Shown here in pieces: positions 37,601 through 43,600 of a stretch of DNA of 64,000 bases (positions are counted from its first letter, which is position 1; each line of letters begins with the position of its first letter). The DNA comes from Manihot esculenta (Eukaryota > Streptophyta > Magnoliopsida > Malpighiales > Euphorbiaceae), in contig NC_035161.2 of NCBI RefSeq assembly GCF_001659605.2, positions 27,203,691 through 27,267,690 on the forward strand, in the 5' to 3' direction. Made by a program: the position numbers and the translations under genes. The notes beneath the pieces were generated by a model. That model had not been told where the DNA came from and did not search any database. It worked only from the letters and a program-made list of their open reading frames with translations.

Positions 37601-40600
37601 AATCCCTAGAATCAATTAGGATTAGCAAATAAGTCAACACTCCCCCTCAAGTTGGTGCAAAGATGTCACACATGCCCAACTTGCAAATCAGATTATGATA
37701 GATCTTGTTGTTAAGCCCTTTAGTAAACACATCCGCAAGTTGCTCAGTAGAAGTCACATGAACTAGGCTCAAGACACCGTCTGTTAATTTTTCTTTAATG
37801 AAGTGCCGATCAATTTCAATGTGCTTCGTTCGGTCATGTTGGACTGGGTTTTGTGCTATACTTATAGCAGCTTTATTGTCACAATACAAGGTTATCTTGT
37901 CTCTCTCGGACAATCTCAACTCTTCCAATAACTTCTGCAACCATAAGAGTTCACACACTCCTTGGGCCATTGCTCTGTATTCTGCTTCCGCACTTGACCG
38001 AGCAACAACACTTTGTTTTTTGCTCCTCCAAGTGACAAGGTTTCCCCCCACAACTGTGCAGTAGCCAGATGTGGATCTCCTGTCATCGAGAGATCCTGCC
38101 CAATCTGCATCTGTAAAACTTTCAATTCGGAGATGACCATGTTTGGAATAAAGAAGCCCTTTCCCTGGCGCAGACTTTAGGTATCTCAAGATGCGAAGTA
38201 CAGCTTGCATATGAGTCTCGCGAGGGTCATGCATGAATTGGCTGACTAAGCTAACAGCATAGGCTATATCCGGTCGAGTGTGTGAGAGATAAATCAACCT
38301 TCCTACCAATCTCTGATATCTTCCAATATCTACGGACTCACCAGTTCCTGCTTTCAGCTTGTGGTTACTTTCAATGGGAGATTCTGCTGGCTTACACTCC
38401 ATCATACCAGTTTCTTTCAAAAGATCCAGAATGTACTTTCTTTGAGAGATGAAAATTCCTTTTTCTGATCTGGCCACCTCGATACCTAGAAAATATTGCA
38501 GTTTTCCCAGATCTTTGATTTCAAATTCCTGAGCTAACAACCTCTTTAGTTGAGTCATTTCCTCTTTGTCATCACCTGTCACCACTATATCATCAACATA
38601 CACAATAAGAAGGGTGATCTTACCCTTATGATGTTTGATAAACAGAGTGTGATCAGCATTGCTTTGTTGGTAACCAAAGGACATCATGGCTCTGCTAAAC
38701 CTGTCAAACCAAGCTCTGGGAGATTGTTTTAGCCCATACAAAGCCTTTTTTAACTTGCACACCTTTCCTTGTGTCTTCTCATCAGCGAACCCAGGAGGAA
38801 TTTCCATGAATACTTCTTCCTCTAAATCTCCATGGAGGAAAGCATTCTTCACATCAAACTGTTGCAAGTCCCAGTCCAAGTTGGCCGCGCAAGATAACAG
38901 AACTCTGATTGAATTCATTTTTGCAACTGGGGCAAATGTCTCTTGATAATCCACTCCATAGGTTTGGGTGAAACCTTTAGCAACCAATCTGGCCTTAAAT
39001 CGTTCAATTGTGCCATCAGCTTTATGTTTCACTGTGAATACCCATTTACAGCCAACGAGTTTCTTCTCAGGTGGAAGAGTGACAAGCTCCCAAGTTTCAT
39101 TTTTAGCCAATGCTTTCATCTCTTCAATCATTGCTTTCTTCCATTTAGGATCTGCAAGAGCTTTCTTCCAATCCTGTGGAATAGACACAGAGGAAATAGA
39201 CAAGGCAAAGGCTCTATAGGAAGGTGATAAAGATTCATAAGAAACAAAGTTAGAAATAGGGTGTTTAGTGCAAGATCTGACCCCTTTTCTTTGTGCAATA
39301 GGTTTATCTAAGTCATTGAAACATTCAAGAGTTGTGGGTAACTCACCAGAAGAAAGAGTTGTGGGTAACTCACCAGAAGAAAGAGTTGTGGGTAACTCAC
39401 CAGAAGAAAGAGTTGTGGGTAACTCACCAGAAGAAGATTCATGACTAGGTAACTCACCAGGAGAAGATTCTTGACTCTGAGTAGACTGCATAATGGCTTC
39501 TTCTGCCTTGTCTCTCCTTGAATACCTTCTCAAATCTGGCTTGTCCAAACGACCAGTTCTCTCTCCCTGATCGGACATCTCCCCCTGTCTACTAGAACTC
39601 AAACTTTCTGGTTGAACCATATCACTCAAAATCACGGAATTCGGGATCACCTCTTCTTGCTCATTATTCTCCCCCTGAAGAGGTGAGGGGTTGGTACTGA
39701 AGTAGGGTTCAGTTTCTCGGAAGGTAACATCCATACTAACGAAGTATTTCCTAGAGGGAGGATGATAACACTTGTATCCTTTCTGTGTTGGAGAATATCC
39801 AACAAACACACATTTAAGGGCCTTGGGATCCAGTTTTCCTGCCGTCCTAGTATGGACAAAGCAAACACACCCAAATACTTTTGGTGGAACAACGTATGAA
39901 TTCTTCCCTTGTAAAACCGCCAAAGGACTCATAAAGTCAAGGTTCTTGAGAGGCATTCTATTGATAAGATAAGCAGATGCAAGAATTGCATCTCCCCAAT
40001 ATGCTTTGGGTAGATTCATGGTGAACATAAGAGATCGAGCTACCTCCAATAGATGCCTATTTTTCCTCTCAGCAACGCCATTTTGAGCACTAGTATAAGG
40101 ACAACTAGTCTGGTGTATTATCCCATTATTCTCCAAATAAGCAGAAAAGCTACTATCCATGTATTCTCTTCCATTGTCAGTTCTCAAAATTTTCACCTTA
40201 GTATTAAATTGAGTACAAACCATCTTATGAAAGGATTGAAAACAAGAAAAGACATCACTTTTAGCTTTAATCAAATAGACCCAAGTCATTCGAGTACAAC
40301 AATCAATAAAGGTGACAAACCATCGATTACCAGACAATGAGACAGTTTGAGTAGGCCCCCAAACATCAGAATGAATAGTCGCAAAAGGAATTTGACTTTT
40401 ATTATGACTCAAAGGATAGGATGTTCTAGTGTGTTTAGCATACTCACAAGCATCACAAAATAGAGAATCAAACTGAGTTCTAGCAAACAAATTAGGATAA
40501 AGTTTTTCTAAGGCAAAGAATGATGGATGTCCTAACCGTCTGTGCCACTGTATTATTTCCTGATTGACATCTTTATTTTCTCCAAAACAGGCTTGAGATA

Positions 40601-43600
40601 TCGAAGAACCTGGATCACCCTCCAACATATATAAGCCATCATGCAGTCTACCATTGCCAATCCTCTTTCCTGTGTGAAGATCCTGAATAACACAATGATC
40701 AGGAAAGAATTCAATTTTACAATTAAGGGCATTGGTGATAGCACTAACAGATAAAAGGTTGACAGGAAAGTGGGGAACATGGAGGACAGATGATAATTTA
40801 ATATTCGATGTGCAAATAACAGAACCTGTTCCGGATATGGGAGTAAAAGAGCCATCAGCAATTTTGACACTATCTTTGGTTAGGGAAGGAAAATAATTGA
40901 GAAGGCCTTTAGACGAACCTGTCATGTGTCTATTCGCACCAGAATCGATAATCCATGGAATATTATGGAGAGATGAAGTATTACCTGACTTTACAACGTC
41001 AGATGTGGCACTAAAGAATGAGGAATCAGAGTTAGGAATCGAGATTCTTGTACCTTCTGCTATCGACACCCTTTTACCTTCTGCCATTGACACCCTTTTA
41101 CCTTCTGTCATGGTAAAGGTTTATAAACGGTGACAGAATAGGAGGTATTCAAGGGTGTACACACAAGAGAGCCCAATCGATTCACCAAAAGGACCGGGTA
41201 GCAGCACGGGAAGGCCGGAAAGATGATCGGAATCGTCGCCGGAGTGATCGGAGCAGCAAAGCAGTGGCAGATGATGGGTCACGCGCCGGGAAGCGCCGGG
41301 TCACGCGCCGGGAAGAGGTGGCGCGTGAGCCTCACGCGCAAGCTTTTCCGGCGTCGGGGCTGGTCGATCGGCCGGCGGCAGTCCGGCGGTTCTTCTGGTG
41401 CCGGCGGTGAGAGAGTGAAGGGCTCCTAAATGGGTTAGTACCAAAAAAGTAAATTTAGGGTTTTGAAACCCTGAAGAGGAAAAATTGAATTTGACCCCAA
41501 AAAATCAGGAAAAAGGCTTTGATACCATGAAGATTTTTGGAAGAATATTGAGTATTCTTGTATTTCACTCTTAATTTGTACAATATGTCTACATGGCTAT
41601 TTATACACAAAGAATCATATCTAAACAGGAAGCAAATAATCAAATAATAATTACAGAGATAATTAAGGATCCTAATCAAATCAAATCAAATCCCTAGAAT
41701 CAATTAGGATTAGCAAATAAGTCAACAGAACAGGCTGCAATCTGTCTGCGTTGGGTGCTAGGCTTGTTTGGGCAAACAATGGCTTGCCTGTTTTTCCTCT
41801 GCTGGCTGCTTGGGCAAATAGCAATGCAGCAGACTGTTTTTGTCCTCCTTGGCTCTCTTCGGTCTTCTTTATTTTCTTGGCTGATCTCCCTACAAAAATC
41901 ATCGTTTAGCATATTATTTTCAAAATTTCTTGGCTAAAACAATTGATGATATCTAAACCATAAACAGAGGACATGTCATAGGGGTATTTCATAGCATCAT
42001 AAATATTGAATTTTATTACCTCCCCTTCGAATTCCATGGTCTGCATTTTGCTGGTGCACTGGTTCTATTTGTCCAGTCTGCTTGGGCAAACAGTTTTCGG
42101 ACTGCTTGGGCAAACAGTCCCTGTCCATGTGTGCACTCTGTCTGCTTGTTTGCCCGGCTGTTTGGGCAAACAGATCTCCTAGCTCACTTTCTGGCAGTTT
42201 CTCTTCAGCAACTTGTCTTTGCACTTGTGAACCTCTATCATCACCTCTATCATTATGAAGCTCTCTCCCACTTCTTAACATGATAGCACTAGCATTTTGC
42301 TTGGGATTAGCCTCGGTTAAGGTAACTTCCCTTGAGATTCAAGCTTGCTTATGGAGGTAGCTATTTGACCCATTTGTTGTTGGAGACTTTGCACAGTGTT
42401 TGCTAATGACTTCATCATCTCCTCAAGGTGCATGTTGGAGTTTGGAGGTGCTGCTTGGGCTGGATTTCTTTGATAATTTTGGTAGTTGTTATCCCTAGCA
42501 TAGCTGAAGTTTGGATGCTCTCTCCAACCTAGATTGTAGGTGTTAGAATATGGATTATGTCTTGGCTGTCCATTGAATCCTCCAATTGCATTTACTTGCT
42601 GGTCATCCTCTTGAAGTATAGAACATTGATCAGTTGGGTGTCCCACATGTGCACATATCCCACATGGCCTAATTTGCTGAAGTTGTTGAGTTTAGCCTAT
42701 GACAAGACTTCTCACTGCAAAGGTTAGTTCAGAAATTTGAGACGTGAGAGCAGATGTACTTACCTCGTTGACTCTCTTTGGCAGTTGCCTTTCATCTCCA
42801 TATTGTCTAGATGCGGCTGCAAGTGTTGAAATCAAACTCTCTAATTGCTTGAGGCGTTCTATCTTCAATTGAACCTCCACATGCTACATCAATGAATTTC
42901 CTTTCGGATGGTAGCAAACCTCCATAGAAGTATTCTATAAGTGATTTATCTGAGATGTCATGTTGTGGGCAGCTTGTACACAATCTCTTGAATATTTTCC
43001 AATACTCATACAAATCTTCAGTCAATTTTTGCTTAATACCACTTATCTCTCTTCTTATGCCTATGGCTTTAGAAGTTGGGAAATATTTGTTCAAAAAGGC
43101 TCTAACCATGCCATCCCAAGAAGTGATTGATCCGGGTGGTAGGTAAAATAGCCAGTCTTTGGCATAATCATCAAGTGAGAATGGGAATGCTCTTAATTTC
43201 ACATGTTCTTCAGATATGCCTTGCGGCCTTATGGTAGAACATACTATATGAAATTCCTTCAAGTGTTTATGGGGGTTTTCATTCTCCAAACCTCTAAATT
43301 TAGGTAGGAGGTGTATCAAACCTGTTTTTAGCTCAAAAAGGGATGTTAAGGGTGGATAGGTGATGCAAAGAGGTGCTTGGTCACCTATAGGGGCTGCCAA
43401 CTCTCTTAGTGTTTTTTCTCTTAGAATTGGTGCTCTTATCGCTTGATTTTCTGGTTCAATTTCAGCAAAGACAGTAGGTTCAGCTGGTCTTCGGACAGGG
43501 GCAGCAGGTTGCACATTGAATTCAGCCATCTCAGCGACTATTTGGGCAAACTCAGCAGAGTTGTGCTCTGTTTCAACAGGGTGTTGTTCTGTTTCAGAAA

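Larger units (their letters stand above)
37440..41727 (-). mobile_element. Ty1/copia retrotransposon copy 2, gag-less, nested in the Athila-like element
   Basis: 4288 bp, with 200-bp LTRs at 37440-37639 and 41528-41727. They differ at a single base by eye (37540 T against 41628 G). A perfect 5-bp duplication GAACA lies at 37435-37439 and 41728-41732. The primer site on the minus strand is TGGTATCAAAGCC next to the right (5') LTR, and a purine tract abuts the left LTR. It carries one intact 1154-codon pol frame. As in copy 1, there is no Gag. The two copies lie in opposite orientations within the same host gene. Confidence 0.95.
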
